A stretch of DNA of 64,000 bases from Prevotella sp. UBA746 (GCA_002298545.1 DBKQ01000005.1:4592-68591), one strand, 5' to 3'. Shown: positions 16,633-26,457, counted from the stretch's first letter. The notes: generated by a model not told the origin, from the letters alone. Program-made: numbers and translations.

Positions 16633-19458
16633 TCAATACCACTGCACGGCGTTGCTGTAGCCGCTGCGCTTATCGTATTTCAGAGCATCGGTAAGCGTTG
16701 CCGCATTGCATCGGAACGAGAAGTTGTAGGATGTATATGGAGCGAGCACCACCGAACAGCTCATGCTGAAACAGTGGAGGTCGCGCTGCAGCGAAGCCGT
16801 TGTCATAGAGAGGTCGTGCTCCTCGAAGTCGTAACCTGAAGAGAAACTGATGTTCCAGCCGTCGCTGATGCGGATGTTTCCACTGAAGTTCAGGTTCTGC
16901 GTGAACTTATACGGATAGCGCATCGTCTTGGTATTGAACTTTCCTGATGTGTTCTCCCTCATCGTGATACCATAGCCGAAGGTGATAGACCACGGCATAG
17001 AGAACTTCATGTATCCGTCTTCGTCAGTTTCAGCCTTACCTGCCGACTTCTTCTTTGCGCCGTGCTGCGCCTTCATCATATCGTCGTCCACGTTAGTCTC
17101 CACTCCCGTGTCGTCGTCGTCCTTGTCGGTAGAGTCGTCGTCATCTTTCTTGCCTCCGCCGAAGAGTTTCTTTATCTTCTCCGGATTGAGCGTGTATGAT
17201 ATATTCTGCGACATGCCCTGGAATCGTCCGAACCTGCCCTTTCCCCATTCCGTATGGTTGCCCACGTAAGGGTTGCCGTTGGCATCAAGTTCATATGCGT
17301 ATGTAGCAAACACGGCATTCATGTTGAACGTATAGTTCTTCCACCATTTCAGTCGGATATTCATCGAGAGGTCGCTCCATTTCTTCTCCTTCGCCGCCAT
17401 GTTATACGACATGTTGGCTCCCAACTCATCGATGATGCTCAGTTTCTTGAAGCCCGTAGAGTCTTTGTCCGACTTCACCTTCATCTCGATATTGTTGGAT
17501 AGCGACATCGAGATGCTTCCCGTCCTGCCTCTGCCCGGCACACCGAAGAGTCCGTTCTGGTATGGCGAATACTGCTCCATCGTAACATTGCCGTTGGCAT
17601 CCGTCTTCTGATACGTCTTGTAGTATCCGTAGCGACTCGCACTGAAATCCGGGGCATAGTTATAGGATACGGTAGGCGTGATGACATGGCGGATAGCCTG
17701 TATCTTGTCGCCGAAGATTTTACGGTTAGGCGTCCAGAAACCATACAGTTTCGTAGATGCACTCACGCTCATCGACCAGTTGTAAACGTTGTAGAAACCA
17801 TACGTAGTATCCCGTTTCACCACCTGGTTCTGCTCGTCCCAGCTCTGCTCCACGCGGTTCGTGTACATACGGTCGGTGAAGTTGATCGACGGGTTGATGT
17901 TGATGACGTTAAACAGCGTGAAGTTTCCGTTGATAGGAATGTTGTGCTGCATACCGTTGCGCCAGTCCTTTATCAGGTTCGACTTCATCAGCAAGTTCTC
18001 CTTCGTATCGATACTGTTGCGCAGACTACCGGTATAGCTCATTGAAATCTTCTCATACCAGCGCTCCTTTCCAACCATGCGCTTACGCTTAAAGGGATAG
18101 AATCGGCTCACGGAGATATTCAAGTCTGGCAGCGTGATGGCAACCGTGGAGTCGCGCATGTTCTGGTTCAGGTTGGTTGTTCCGCTGATGGTCATGCCGA
18201 GACTCGAGAACGATGTGGTCCAGCTTACAGAAGAGGTACGCGTACTCTGCGTCATCGTCTGCGGGTTATACATACTGTTCAGGTTGTTGCGCTCATAGCT
18301 CGACGTGGCGAAGTTCACACTTGCCGAGAGTGATGAGAAGGGGTTTGCCTTGGCATCCTGTCGGTGGTTCCACTGTATCTTGAAACTCTCCTGTTCCGTA
18401 AAGTCGGGCATTCCCTTGTCGCCGTTTTTCGTGTCCTGATAACTGAAGAAGAAGCTGCCGCTGTATTTATAGCGTTTGCGGTAGTTGCTGGCAGCCGACA
18501 CGCCCCACGAGCCCTTGGTATAAATCTCGCCAAGGAGCTTCAAGTCCCATTTGTCGTTGATGGCAAAATAATATCCACCGTCTTTAAGATAGAATCCGCG
18601 CGCACTCTCGTCGCCATACGACGGCATGATGAATCCGCTGGAATAGCTCTTCGAGAAGGGGAAGAATCCGTATGGTATGGCAAGCGGCAGCGGTACATCG
18701 GCTACTACGAGGTATGCCGGACCGAACACCACGTCCTTGCCCGGTCTTACCTTTGCCCTCGACAGGGCGATATAGAAGTCGGGATGTTCGGCATCACAGG
18801 TGGTGTATCGTCCGTGTTCCAGGAAGAGCTCGCCCTTTTCATTGCGTTTCGAGCGCTGACTGGTCAGGAATCCATCCTCTTGCTCCGTATATACATTATT
18901 AATAAAGCCCTTTTTCGTCTTGAAGTTAAAGGCTATGGTGTCGCTGTCATACTGCGTGTCGCCCATCTTGAACACAGGTCTGCCCTGCAGCGTACCGCTC
19001 GTGTCGCGTGCTCCGGTGGCATGCACCAGACTGCTGTCCATGTTCAATCGCATGTCGGCACTCTTCAGGTCCATGTTCTGATACACCACATTGGAATTGC
19101 CATAAAGGAAGGCATATTTGTTCAAGGCATTGTAGACCATAGAGTCCTCGGCAGCAAACTTCACCGGTGCGTCAACTCCCGTCGACTTTGTTCTGTTGAT
19201 GCTGTCCAAGCGTATGGAATCGTCGATATGCTTGTTGTGATGATAAATGGCAAGAGCCATAGAGTCCATCTTTGTCGTATCGGGCTCGCCGTTGGCAATA
19301 CCGGATATAATGGAGTCAAGCCCCAGCGTGTCGGCGAGGGCGATAGAGTCTTTTTTAGTCTTTTGTCTCTTCTCTTTCCTTGCAAGTGGCGAGTATGCGC
19401 CAGCCATCACAAAGAGGAAAGTGAAGAGCAGAATGAATATAGTGGATTTCTTTCTCAC
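16633..19458 (-). CDS. lptD: LPS-assembly protein LptD (Bacteroidetes type)
   Basis: A 941-residue outer membrane protein with an N-terminal hydrophobic export segment (IFILLFTFLFVMAGAYSP) and then a basic KRQKTKKD run. The periplasmic jellyroll (OstA-like) region spans about 100-240 (NVVYQNMDLKSADMRLNMD, DTQYDSDTIAFNFKTKKGF), followed by the LptD signature PLPLAIPYGFFPFSKSYSSG (about 257-276) and a large C-terminal barrel. It inserts lipopolysaccharide into the outer leaflet. A stretch rich in Lys and Asp (about 738-772: GGGKKDDDDSTDKDDDDTG) probably forms an extracellular or periplasmic loop and is unusually acidic. It stands alone, with a -7 element 78 bases upstream and the MITE beyond. 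Confidence 0.88.
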   Translation of the reverse strand: MRKKSTIFILLFTFLFVMAGAYSPLARKEKRQKTKKDSIALADTLGLDSIISGIANGEPDTTKMDSMALAIYHHNKHIDDSIRLDSINRTKSTGVDAPVKFAAEDSMVYNALNKYAFLYGNSNVVYQNMDLKSADMRLNMDSSLVHATGARDTSGTLQGRPVFKMGDTQYDSDTIAFNFKTKKGFINNVYTEQEDGFLTSQRSKRNEKGELFLEHGRYTTCDAEHPDFYIALSRAKVRPGKDVVFGPAYLVVADVPLPLAIPYGFFPFSKSYSSGFIMPSYGDESARGFYLKDGGYYFAINDKWDLKLLGEIYTKGSWGVSAASNYRKRYKYSGSFFFSYQDTKNGDKGMPDFTEQESFKIQWNHRQDAKANPFSSLSASVNFATSSYERNNLNSMYNPQTMTQSTRTSSVSWTTSFSSLGMTISGTTNLNQNMRDSTVAITLPDLNISVSRFYPFKRKRMVGKERWYEKISMSYTGSLRNSIDTKENLLMKSNLIKDWRNGMQHNIPINGNFTLFNVININPSINFTDRMYTNRVEQSWDEQNQVVKRDTTYGFYNVYNWSMSVSASTKLYGFWTPNRKIFGDKIQAIRHVITPTVSYNYAPDFSASRYGYYKTYQKTDANGNVTMEQYSPYQNGLFGVPGRGRTGSISMSLSNNIEMKVKSDKDSTGFKKLSIIDELGANMSYNMAAKEKKWSDLSMNIRLKWWKNYTFNMNAVFATYAYELDANGNPYVGNHTEWGKGRFGRFQGMSQNISYTLNPEKIKKLFGGGKKDDDDSTDKDDDDTGVETNVDDDMMKAQHGAKKKSAGKAETDEDGYMKFSMPWSITFGYGITMRENTSGKFNTKTMRYPYKFTQNLNFSGNIRISDGWNISFSSGYDFEEHDLSMTTASLQRDLHCFSMSCSVVLAPYTSYNFSFRCNAATLTDALKYDKRSGYSNAVQWY

Positions 19459-19535
19459 TTTATCGTTATGAAATGTAACGTTCTAAAACCAGTCTTCTTG
19501 CACGTCATTCTTCTGAATGAATGCGGTACAGGGTG

Positions 19536-19543
19536 CAAAATTA
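19536..19543 (-). promoter_or_regulatory. -7 element for lptD
   Basis: CAAAATTA on the plus strand reads TAATTTTG on the minus strand, matching TAnnTTTG. It lies 78 bases before the lptD start; the -33 region shows no clear TTG. Confidence 0.45.
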
Positions 19544-19615
19544 CTCTTTTTCGTTCTAATATCCGCTATCATACAGACTTTTATGTGTTATTTTAACGTT
19601 TTTGGACTTTTGGAT

Positions 19616-19932
19616 GATTCTTCGTCAATTTAGGTGGTAAGAATTTTAGAAGAAAACCTATCCTGTAAAGACAAGAATTGCAGTATTTTCTTACACTCTG
19701 TTTTAATTGTATGTTACAAAAGATTGATTTCCTTTGTTTTTTATGTTTATCGCCCGATGTCGTTTTGCAAGAGGAACGAAGTGACTCTTTGTGTAATGGC
19801 TGATGTGGACGACAGAGAGCTTGCTCTCTATAGGATACATCAGCCATTACACATAAGCCGAAGGCTTGCAAAACTACATCGGGGGTTTTATAGGTTTTCG
19901 TCTAAAAATACCACCTAAATTGACGAAGAACC
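19616..19932. mobile_element. 317-bp palindromic MITE with ISL3-type ends
   Basis: A perfect 22-bp inverted repeat lies at 19618-19639 and 19909-19930. Counting two more bases, the ends read GATTCTTCGTCAATTT and (complement of the right end) GGTTCTTCGTCAATTT. The element is flanked by an 8-bp direct repeat TTTTGGAT at 19608-19615 and 19933-19940. GG..CTTC ends and 8-bp AT-rich target duplications are known for the ISL3 family. Inside, AAAACCTAT/ATAGGTTTT continues the pairing, and nested stems follow: CCCGATGT..GCAAG against CTTGC..ACATCGGG, and TGTGTAATGGCTGATGT against ACATCAGCCATTACACA. No transposase frame is present, so it would need one supplied in trans. Confidence 0.88.
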
Positions 19933-19992
19933 TTTTGGATACTTTCAACCATGCATGAATACATAAGAGGCAGAAATACTAAAGTCAAAAAG

Positions 19993-20024
19993 TTTGGCGA
20001 TTAGGAATATTCGGCGTATATTTG
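19993..20024 (+). promoter_or_regulatory. Promoter of the broken AAA-ATPase gene
   Basis: TTTG at 19993-19996 and TATATTTG at 20017-20024 with 20 bp between, 23 bases before the ATG at 20047. It is intact although the gene it serves is broken. Confidence 0.65.
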
Positions 20025-20046
20025 CAGATATAAACATAAAACAAGC

Positions 20047-21091
20047 ATGACCATGGCAGGTTTAGTGAACTTTTATCCTGTTGGTGTACAGACTTTCCAA
20101 ACAATCAGAGAGGAAAATTATTTGTATATAGACAAGACGAAATATATCGCAGATTTTCGCAAGAAGAAAATGAGATATGTCTTTCTGAGCCGTCCAAGAC
20201 GGTTCGGAAAATCACTCTTTGCCTCTACAAATGCAACCCGACATCGAGGGACTGGGCAAGGCTCTCGGACTTACCTATGAGGAATGTCTCGGCGAATTGA
20301 CAAGATATTATGACGGCTATCACTTCAGCGAAAATTCTGAAGATGTGTTCAACCCGTTCAGTCTGGTAAGGGCAATGAACAGTCAGAAGATTGAATCATA
20401 CTGGTTTGGCTCCGGCACACCGACTTATCTGATAAAGACTTTGCAAAAGTATCATGTGGGCGTGATGGACATAGAAAAGAGGGGGTGTGAAGTAGACGAC
20501 TTCAACGCGTCGCCCGAACAAATGACCTCACCTCTACCGCTGCTCTACCAGAGCGGCTACCTCACCATTAAGAAATACAACAAGATGATGGGTCGATATA
20601 CACTCGGCTACCCTAACCGCGAGGTAAAAATCGGGATGCTGAAGAGTCTTGCCCCTCATTATCTCTCGCCCGTTTCCTTTGAGAACAGCTGCCTTGTAGG
20701 CGACTTCCTCGAAATGCTGTATGACGGCGACATAGAAGGAGCAATGAACCGGCTGAAGGCATATCTTACAAGCATTTCCAACCGACTGTCGAACAAGAAC
20801 GAGCGCGACTTCCAAACCGTGTTCTATCTGATTTTCAACCTTATGGGGGCACACATGCGTGTAGAAGAAGACAGCGCCATCGCCAGGGCGGATGCCGTGG
20901 TACACATGCCCGACGCCGTATACGTATTTGAACTGAAATACGACGGGTCGGCAGAGGATGCCATAAGGCAGATTGACGACAAGGGTTATCTGATTCCCTA
21001 TTCAGCCGACGGCAAACGTCTTTTCAAGATTGGCGTAAACTACGACAGCAATCTGCGAACTATCGGAGAATGGATTATTAAGGAGGGGTAA
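20047..21091 (+). pseudogene. Broken AAA-ATPase-like/PD-(D/E)XK nuclease family gene
   Basis: The 5' part encodes [20 protein letters not shown] and RRFGKSLF, the N terminus and Walker A region of the family. In the homologue at 21127-22713 about 190 residues of ATPase core follow, but here the sequence jumps near 20215-20225, in another frame, to [20 protein letters not shown] and [19 protein letters not shown]. The remainder (to 21091) is intact and ends with the nuclease-like part ([20 protein letters not shown]). So an internal, frame-changing deletion of roughly 0.55 kb removed the Walker B and sensor regions. A downstream protein of up to 290 residues could still be made from an internal start, but it would lack the ATPase. 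It lies tail to tail with the intact paralogue. Confidence 0.85.
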
Positions 21092-21126
21092 AGAAGGAAA
21101 CCACATGGTGGTGCTATATTTTGCTT

Positions 21127-22713
21127 TTATTCTATTTTCCACCCTTCTATAGTTCCTGTCTTCGAAGAGAAGTTGCAGCCAATCTGATAAACGGTTCTAC
21201 TATCTGCTGCATACTCTCTCGCATATCCCATCTCCTTTATTTGTTCGAGAGCATCAGATGCAGACCCGTCGCGCTTAAACTCGAATATATATACATATTT
21301 CGGAGTCTCGACTATGCAGTCTACCCTACCCTCACTCTGTTCTTTCTCTACAAATACCGTGAAACAGCTTATCATGCGCAAAACAAGATAGAAGGTGTAC
21401 TGGAAGTAACGTTCCTTCTCCCGTTCGCTGTCCTTGCGGCGCTGGTTGTATGGAATGCTGGCAAAGAAAGAAGTAAGCAACTTTTCCAACTTGGCACAAT
21501 CGCCCATTTCCATGATATTCACAACTTGCAAAACAAAAGCGTCAGCCGACTGTTTGGACTTTAAATAGCTTGTGGCAACTAAAGCAAGGAATCCATTTTT
21601 CACCTCATCGTTAGGAAAATCCAGAAGATATGAATCCGTGTTCATATTCCAGTCCTTGATAGTAAGATAGCCGCTTTGGTAAATCATTGGCAAAGGCTCT
21701 TCTGTGTCAGCACGGTAATCCACAAAACTGCTTATAGGATAATACTTGCCTGTCAACTCATTCAAATTCTCTTTAAAGTGGGAAAGCAAGCGAACAAGGT
21801 AAGTAGGTGTACCTGTACGAAACCAAAAGTCGCTTATTTTCTTCTTGCTCAGAGAATTAAGAATACTGAACGGATTGTATATATCCAGCATATTCGGACT
21901 GAAATGATAACCATCAAACTTACGTTTCAACATGTGTTTCATCTCGTCCTCCGACACTTTGTATCTTGCAGCCATCTCCTTAATTTGGGTATCGAATTTA
22001 GTATAAAGTTCCTCTTCGGTAATACCGCAAAGAGCCTCGTATCGTTCATCCATACTGATATCGTCAGGCTGGTTGAAACCACTGAACACACTAACTTGCG
22101 AGAATTTTGTAACACCAGTAAGCAACACAAACTGCAAGTCGGCATCGGCTGCCTTGAAAACGGAATAGAAAGCTTTCAAAACATCACGATTCCAATCCGC
22201 CAATTTTCTTTTCTGTCCGCCTATAGTAATACATAAATCTTGGTCCAAGACATCCAGCAAAGGCTTGTCATATTCATCTATCAAGACTACGGCACGCAAT
22301 CCGGTTTTATCGTGGGCTGCTTTAAGAACATAGCAGAATCTGTCTCCAAGCGTGTCATGGTAAGGATCTTTGCCGTAAATTGCTTCTTGCGACTCTACAA
22401 AGCCATTTAAGGTTTTCTCCAGTTCACCTCCATCGGTAAAGTTTTTTCCATTAAAGTCTATATGAAAAACTGGATATCGTTTCCAATCTTTCTCCAAACC
22501 ATCAATGGATAGTCCCTTGAACAGTTCCTTTCTACCCTCAAAATAACACTTTAAGGTAGACACAAGCAAGGACTTTCCGAATCGCCGGGGGCGACACAGA
22601 AAATATATCTTTCCGTTGTGTACTAAATCATATACCAAGTCGGTTTTGTCAAGATAGACATAACCGTCTTCTATGATTTGCTCAAAGCTCTGTATTCCTA
22701 TCGGGTATTTCAT
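21127..22713 (-). CDS. AAA-ATPase-like domain protein with C-terminal PD-(D/E)XK nuclease domain
   Basis: A 528-residue protein. Residues 1-40 (MKYPIGIQSFEQIIEDGYVY, LDKTDLVYDLV) begin the AAA-ATPase-like domain (PF09820 type); [14 protein letters not shown] near 40-53 is the nucleotide-binding loop and VVLIDEYDKPLLDVL near 143-157 is Walker B. The middle includes KFDGYHFSPNMLDIYNPFSI (about 265-284). The C-terminal domain (YVYIFEFKRDGSASDALEQI near 475-494) carries the E-x-K of the DUF1703/PD-(D/E)XK nuclease fold. The family is expanded in Bacteroidetes and its role is unknown; genome defence or mobile-element biology have been suggested by composition only. It is complete, unlike its neighbour, and lies on the opposite strand with only 35 bases between the 3' ends. 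Confidence 0.88.
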   Translation of the reverse strand: MKYPIGIQSFEQIIEDGYVYLDKTDLVYDLVHNGKIYFLCRPRRFGKSLLVSTLKCYFEGRKELFKGLSIDGLEKDWKRYPVFHIDFNGKNFTDGGELEKTLNGFVESQEAIYGKDPYHDTLGDRFCYVLKAAHDKTGLRAVVLIDEYDKPLLDVLDQDLCITIGGQKRKLADWNRDVLKAFYSVFKAADADLQFVLLTGVTKFSQVSVFSGFNQPDDISMDERYEALCGITEEELYTKFDTQIKEMAARYKVSEDEMKHMLKRKFDGYHFSPNMLDIYNPFSILNSLSKKKISDFWFRTGTPTYLVRLLSHFKENLNELTGKYYPISSFVDYRADTEEPLPMIYQSGYLTIKDWNMNTDSYLLDFPNDEVKNGFLALVATSYLKSKQSADAFVLQVVNIMEMGDCAKLEKLLTSFFASIPYNQRRKDSEREKERYFQYTFYLVLRMISCFTVFVEKEQSEGRVDCIVETPKYVYIFEFKRDGSASDALEQIKEMGYAREYAADSRTVYQIGCNFSSKTGTIEGWKIE

Positions 22714-23012
22714 TTTTACTGCCTTCTTTGAATATTTTTATACAAAACTCACGCTTGGCAATTCGAAAAATAGAATTTTTCGTTGCACTCGCTTTATCCT
22801 TTCGGGCGACTAAGATACAACATAATATCGAAACATCCAAATATTTTGAACGTATAGTCTATTCTACCATATTTTTAATTTATTGCCACACTTTTATGTA
22901 AATGCACTGGTTATCCACAAGTGGCACTTTTTGTGCAGCTATTCTGCACCTTTGGTGCAGCATAGAAATACCAATGGCGTTTCGCCTAAACAGGTTTGCT
23001 TTTCATAACACT
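22714..23012. other. Intergenic region without a gene
   Basis: About 300 bases between the AAA-ATPase-like gene (start 22713, minus) and the alaS terminator. It holds one dispersed repeat (22919-22959) and otherwise AT-rich sequence. No coding frame has recognisable content and no TAnnTTTG promoter stands out before 22713. Confidence 0.6.
22919..22959 (+). repeat. Dispersed hairpin repeat AAGTGGCACTTTT..TGCACC, copy 1
   Basis: Contains AAGTGGCACTTTTTGTGCAG and TGCACCTTTGGTGCA, the latter a perfect 6-bp stem with a 3-base loop. The complement of 34632-34673 matches it at about 36 of 41 positions. Confidence 0.75.
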
Positions 23013-23048
23013 AAAAAAATCCCCCACAAGCTTTCGTCTGTGGGGGAT
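23013..23048 (-). terminator. Rho-independent terminator of alaS
   Basis: On the minus strand a perfect 10-bp stem (ATCCCCCACA at 23019-23028 with TGTGGGGGAT at 23039-23048) is followed by seven T. It begins 26 bases after the alaS stop. Confidence 0.95.
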
Positions 23049-23073
23049 ATATTATTTATATTTTAAAATTGCT

Positions 23074-25695
23074 TTACAGCTGTGCCAGCTCAACGACCTT
23101 GTCTACAGCAGCAGACAGTCCGTCGATGTTCTTTCCACCGGCTGTAGCGAAGTGTGGCTGACCGCCACCGCCACCCTGTATCAGTTTGGCAGCCTCGCGA
23201 ATTACCTTGCCGGCATTGAAACCATGGTCGCTCACGAGGTCATCGGTAGCCATAACGGTGAGCAACGGCTTGTCCTCGTGCTTGCTGCCGATTACGCAAA
23301 GCATATTCTCCGGCTGGGCGGCACGGAGCTTGAAGGCGAGATCCTTTGCTGCATCTGGTGCCAACGGCAATACCGTGGCTATTACCTTCACGCCGTTTAC
23401 GTCGCGAGCCTGAGAGAGCAGACGCTCCTTGGCACGCTCTACTGCCTCTGCCTGGAACTTCTCGATGTTCTTCTTCATCGCCTCGTGCTCCTCGATATAC
23501 TTGCCGATTACGGTCTGCAAATCCTTTGCATTGTGGAAGAGTGTCTTGATAGCCTTCATGCCGTCCTCAAGGTCATACATCATCTGCTCGCACTCAGCAC
23601 CTGTCTTTGCCTCGATACGGCGGATGCCGGCAGCAACGCTACTCTCCGAGATTATCTTTATCATTCCGATGCGGCCAGTGCTCTTGGCATGGATACCGCC
23701 ACAGAACTCAACGCTCGGACCGAACTGTACAACGCGCACCTTGTCGCCGTATTTCTCACCGAAGAGGGCGATGGCTCCGAGTTTCTTTGCTTCCTCGATT
23801 GGCACGTCGCGATGATCCTGCAATGGGATATCCTGACGAATCATGTCGTTTACCAAGCGCTCTACCTTGCGAATCTCCTCGTCGGTAACCTTCTGGAAAT
23901 GAGAGAAGTCGAAGCGCAATGTATCTGGAGAAACGTATGATCCCTTCTGCTCCACATGCTCACCGAGCACCTGCTTCAGGGCATAGTCGAGCAAGTGGGT
24001 AGCAGTGTGGTTGGCAGCACTGGCATCCCGTTTGTCGGTATCAACACATGCCATGAAGTCTGCCTCTACATTCTTCGGCAGCGCCTTTACTATATGAATA
24101 GACTGGTTGTTCTCGCGCTTTGTATCGGTGATGTTGATTGTCTCGTCCTCGCTTACGAGCACACCGGTATCTCCTACCTGTCCACCCATCTCGCCATAGA
24201 ACGGAGTATAGTCGAGAACGAGCTCATAATATGAACTCTTCTTCTGTGTTACCTTGCGGTAACGAAGGATGTGGCACTCATATTCTGTATAGTCGTAGCC
24301 CACGAACTGCTGTTCGCCCGGACGCACCTCAATCCAGTCGCCGTTCTCTACGGCAGCGGCATTGCGGGCACGCTCCTTCTGCTTCTGCATCTCTGCCTCA
24401 AACTGCTTCTCGTCTACCGTCAAACCACTCTCGCGACAGATAAGTTCTGTCAAGTCGAGCGGGAAACCATAGGTATCGAAAAGGCGGAAAGCCTGTGTTC
24501 CGTCGAGTTCTGTCTTGCCTTCTGCCTTTACTGCCTCGATAGCGGTAGAGAGCATATTGATACCGTTTGACAGGGTGCGGAGGAACGACTCCTCTTCTTC
24601 CTTGATAACCTTTGTTATGAGTTCGCGCTGAGCCGGAAGCTCTGGGAATGCACCGCCCATCTCGCGTACCAATACCGGAACGAGTTTATACAGGAATGCC
24701 TCTTTCTGGTTCAGGAAGGTGTAAGCGTAACGCACGGCACGACGCAAGATACGACGGATTACGTATCCTGCCTTGGCGTTGCTTGGCAACTGTCCGTCGG
24801 CTATTGAGAAAGAAACGGCACGCAGGTGGTCGGCTATTACTCGCATTGCCACATCCACATCCTCGGTGTCGCCATATTTCAAGCCAGAGAGATTGCATAT
24901 CTCCTTGATGATTGGCTGGAAGATATCGGTGTCATAGTTTGAGTGCTTGCCCTGAAGGGTGCGCACGAGTCGCTCAAATCCCATACCGGTATCGATAACG
25001 TGCATCGGCAGCGGTTCGAGACTGCCGTCTGCCTTGCGGTTGAACTGCATGAACACAATGTTCCAAATCTCGATAACCTGTGGGTCGTCTTTGTTTACGA
25101 GTTCACGTCCCGGCACTTTTGCCTTCTCTTCCTCCGTACGGGAGTCGATATGAATCTCGGAGCATGGTCCACAAGGACCTGTATCACCCATTTCCCAGAA
25201 GTTGTCGTGCTTGTTTCCATTGATGATATGGTCGGCAGGCACATGCTTGAGCCAGTATCCGGCAGCCTCGTCGTCGCGGTCGAGTCCTTCTTCCTTTGAA
25301 CCTTCGAACACCGTAACATACAAGTCTTTCGGGTCAATCTTCAACACGTCTACGAGGTATTCCCAAGCATAGTCGATGGCTCCCTCCTTGAAGTAGTCGC
25401 CAAAGCTCCAGTTGCCAAGCATCTCGAACATGGTGTGGTGGTATGTGTCGTGTCCCACCTCTTCCAGATCGTTGTGCTTTCCGCTTACGCGCAGACACTT
25501 CTGTGTGTCGGCACGGCGGCGCGGCTCCGGCTCACGTGTTCCGAGGATAATATCCTTCCATTGGTTCATACCTGCATTTGTGAACATCAGCGTTGGGTCA
25601 TCCTTGATGACCATCGGTGCTGACGGCACGATAGTGTGTCCTTTCGACTCGAAGAATTTCTTGAACGAGTCGCGGATTTCATTTGCTGTCATCAT
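23074..25695 (-). CDS. alaS: Alanine--tRNA ligase
   Basis: An 873-residue enzyme that charges tRNA-Ala. The start is ATG 25695 (or the adjacent ATG 25692), giving the family N terminus [19 protein letters not shown]; the open frame continues 60 codons upstream through low-complexity repeat DNA and is not real protein. The class II core (about 1-250) includes [15 protein letters not shown] and [13 protein letters not shown]. The editing domain has [12 protein letters not shown] with the HxxxH zinc ligands, and [13 protein letters not shown] with the remaining Cys and His. The C-Ala domain ends with the glycine-rich [14 protein letters not shown]. It is a single-gene unit with its own promoter at 25893-25923 and a strong terminator. 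Nothing is missing. Confidence 0.98.
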   Translation of the reverse strand: MMTANEIRDSFKKFFESKGHTIVPSAPMVIKDDPTLMFTNAGMNQWKDIILGTREPEPRRRADTQKCLRVSGKHNDLEEVGHDTYHHTMFEMLGNWSFGDYFKEGAIDYAWEYLVDVLKIDPKDLYVTVFEGSKEEGLDRDDEAAGYWLKHVPADHIINGNKHDNFWEMGDTGPCGPCSEIHIDSRTEEEKAKVPGRELVNKDDPQVIEIWNIVFMQFNRKADGSLEPLPMHVIDTGMGFERLVRTLQGKHSNYDTDIFQPIIKEICNLSGLKYGDTEDVDVAMRVIADHLRAVSFSIADGQLPSNAKAGYVIRRILRRAVRYAYTFLNQKEAFLYKLVPVLVREMGGAFPELPAQRELITKVIKEEEESFLRTLSNGINMLSTAIEAVKAEGKTELDGTQAFRLFDTYGFPLDLTELICRESGLTVDEKQFEAEMQKQKERARNAAAVENGDWIEVRPGEQQFVGYDYTEYECHILRYRKVTQKKSSYYELVLDYTPFYGEMGGQVGDTGVLVSEDETINITDTKRENNQSIHIVKALPKNVEADFMACVDTDKRDASAANHTATHLLDYALKQVLGEHVEQKGSYVSPDTLRFDFSHFQKVTDEEIRKVERLVNDMIRQDIPLQDHRDVPIEEAKKLGAIALFGEKYGDKVRVVQFGPSVEFCGGIHAKSTGRIGMIKIISESSVAAGIRRIEAKTGAECEQMMYDLEDGMKAIKTLFHNAKDLQTVIGKYIEEHEAMKKNIEKFQAEAVERAKERLLSQARDVNGVKVIATVLPLAPDAAKDLAFKLRAAQPENMLCVIGSKHEDKPLLTVMATDDLVSDHGFNAGKVIREAAKLIQGGGGGQPHFATAGGKNIDGLSAAVDKVVELAQL

Positions 25696-25736
25696 TGTAT
25701 ATGTATTTTTATCTGTTTTTATCTTGAACGTATTTT

Positions 25737-25815
25737 TTCGTCCCCTCTCCCGTCTCCCCCTCCGGGGGCGAAGCGGTTTGCCTTGATTCTTGCGAAGCGG
25801 TTTGCCTTGATTCTT
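25737..25815. repeat. CTCCCCCTCCGGGGGCG repeat with a 24-bp tandem duplication
   Basis: The palindromic CCCCCTCCGGGGG core belongs to the same family as the repeats at 59.5, 61.1 and 63.9 kb. It is followed by a 24-bp unit beginning GCGAAGCGGTTTGCC, present twice in a row at 25768-25791 and 25792-25815. It lies in the alaS leader between promoter and start codon. Confidence 0.85.
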
Positions 25816-25892
25816 GTATTTGACAGGGACGATACATTTTTCTTTTACTGCATTTGCAGCATGCAATCGGTACACTCCCCGATATTAGGGAG

Positions 25893-25923
25893 CAAAATTA
25901 AAAAAAATATGATAAACAGCCAA
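25893..25923 (-). promoter_or_regulatory. Promoter of alaS
   Basis: On the minus strand TTG (25923-25921) and TAATTTTG (25900-25893) are 20 bp apart. The resulting leader is nearly 200 bases and contains the CCCCTCC repeat. Confidence 0.7.
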
Positions 25924-25993
25924 ATTATTTGTTATTGTTGTGTTTTTTAAGGTGTTATAACTATGGTATATTGATTAAATGGAATGAAATATG

Positions 25994-26024
25994 TTGATTA
26001 AATGAAATAAAAAACGTACCTTTG
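25994..26024 (+). promoter_or_regulatory. Promoter of the MerR-type regulator gene
   Basis: TTG at 25994-25996 and TACCTTTG at 26017-26024, spacing 20 bp, 59 bases before the ATG at 26084. It is divergent from the alaS promoter. Confidence 0.75.
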
Positions 26025-26083
26025 CCGTGGGTAATCCTGAGGCAAGGCTTTATTGTACTTGCTTTTTCATTCAAAACAAATAA

Positions 26084-26443
26084 ATGACTTTCGCGATGGC
26101 ACTGAATACGGAGAAAAAACTGAAACTATACTACTCGATTAAGGAGGTGGCTCAGATGCTGAACGTGTCTGAGAGTATGTTGCGCTTTTGGGAGAAGGAG
26201 ATTCCTGCTATAAAGCCTAAGACTACTGGCAACAACGTGCGCCAGTATACTGAGGAGGATATCGAGAAGATTCGTGTGGTTTACAATCTCGTGAAGGTGC
26301 GTGGCTTCAAGCTTGCCGCTGCCCGCAAGATGCTGAAGGAAAACAAGAATGCTGTTGACAGCAATGCCAAGGTGATGGAATTGCTTATCAATCTGCGCGA
26401 CGAGCTGCAGCAGATGAAAAAGCAATTTGACTATCTTACGTAA
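26084..26443 (+). CDS. MerR family transcriptional regulator
   Basis: A 119-residue protein (114 if translation starts at the second ATG, 26096). Residues 14-80 form the winged helix-turn-helix: YSIKEVAQMLNVSESMLRFW, EIPAIKPKTTGNNVRQYTEE and VRGFKLAAARKML. The C-terminal 35 residues are a short coiled coil (VMELLINLRDELQQMKKQF) that would give the usual dimer. There is no metal- or drug-binding domain, which matches the small MerR proteins widespread in Bacteroidales and often found near tRNA synthetase or stress genes. It is transcribed away from alaS from its own promoter. Targets are unknown. Confidence 0.92.
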   Translation: MTFAMALNTEKKLKLYYSIKEVAQMLNVSESMLRFWEKEIPAIKPKTTGNNVRQYTEEDIEKIRVVYNLVKVRGFKLAAARKMLKENKNAVDSNAKVMELLINLRDELQQMKKQFDYLT

Positions 26444-26457
26444 TAATCAACATTAAA

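Noticed and set aside
18364..19596. A 410-codon open frame on the plus strand opposite lptD
   Set aside because: No recognisable domain, it runs against the well-supported lptD barrel, and composition is typical of an antisense reading.
19593..19918. Two opposed frames of about 92-94 codons inside the MITE
   Set aside because: Both encode similar peptides (CVMADV..RE.AL.R.HQPLH) only because the element is palindromic; the frames cross the inverted repeats and lack start context.
25696..25875. A 60-codon N-terminal extension of alaS
   Set aside because: The extension translates tandem repeat DNA (KNQGKPLR twice) and begins before the family start [10 protein letters not shown]. The start at 25695 fits all AlaS proteins.
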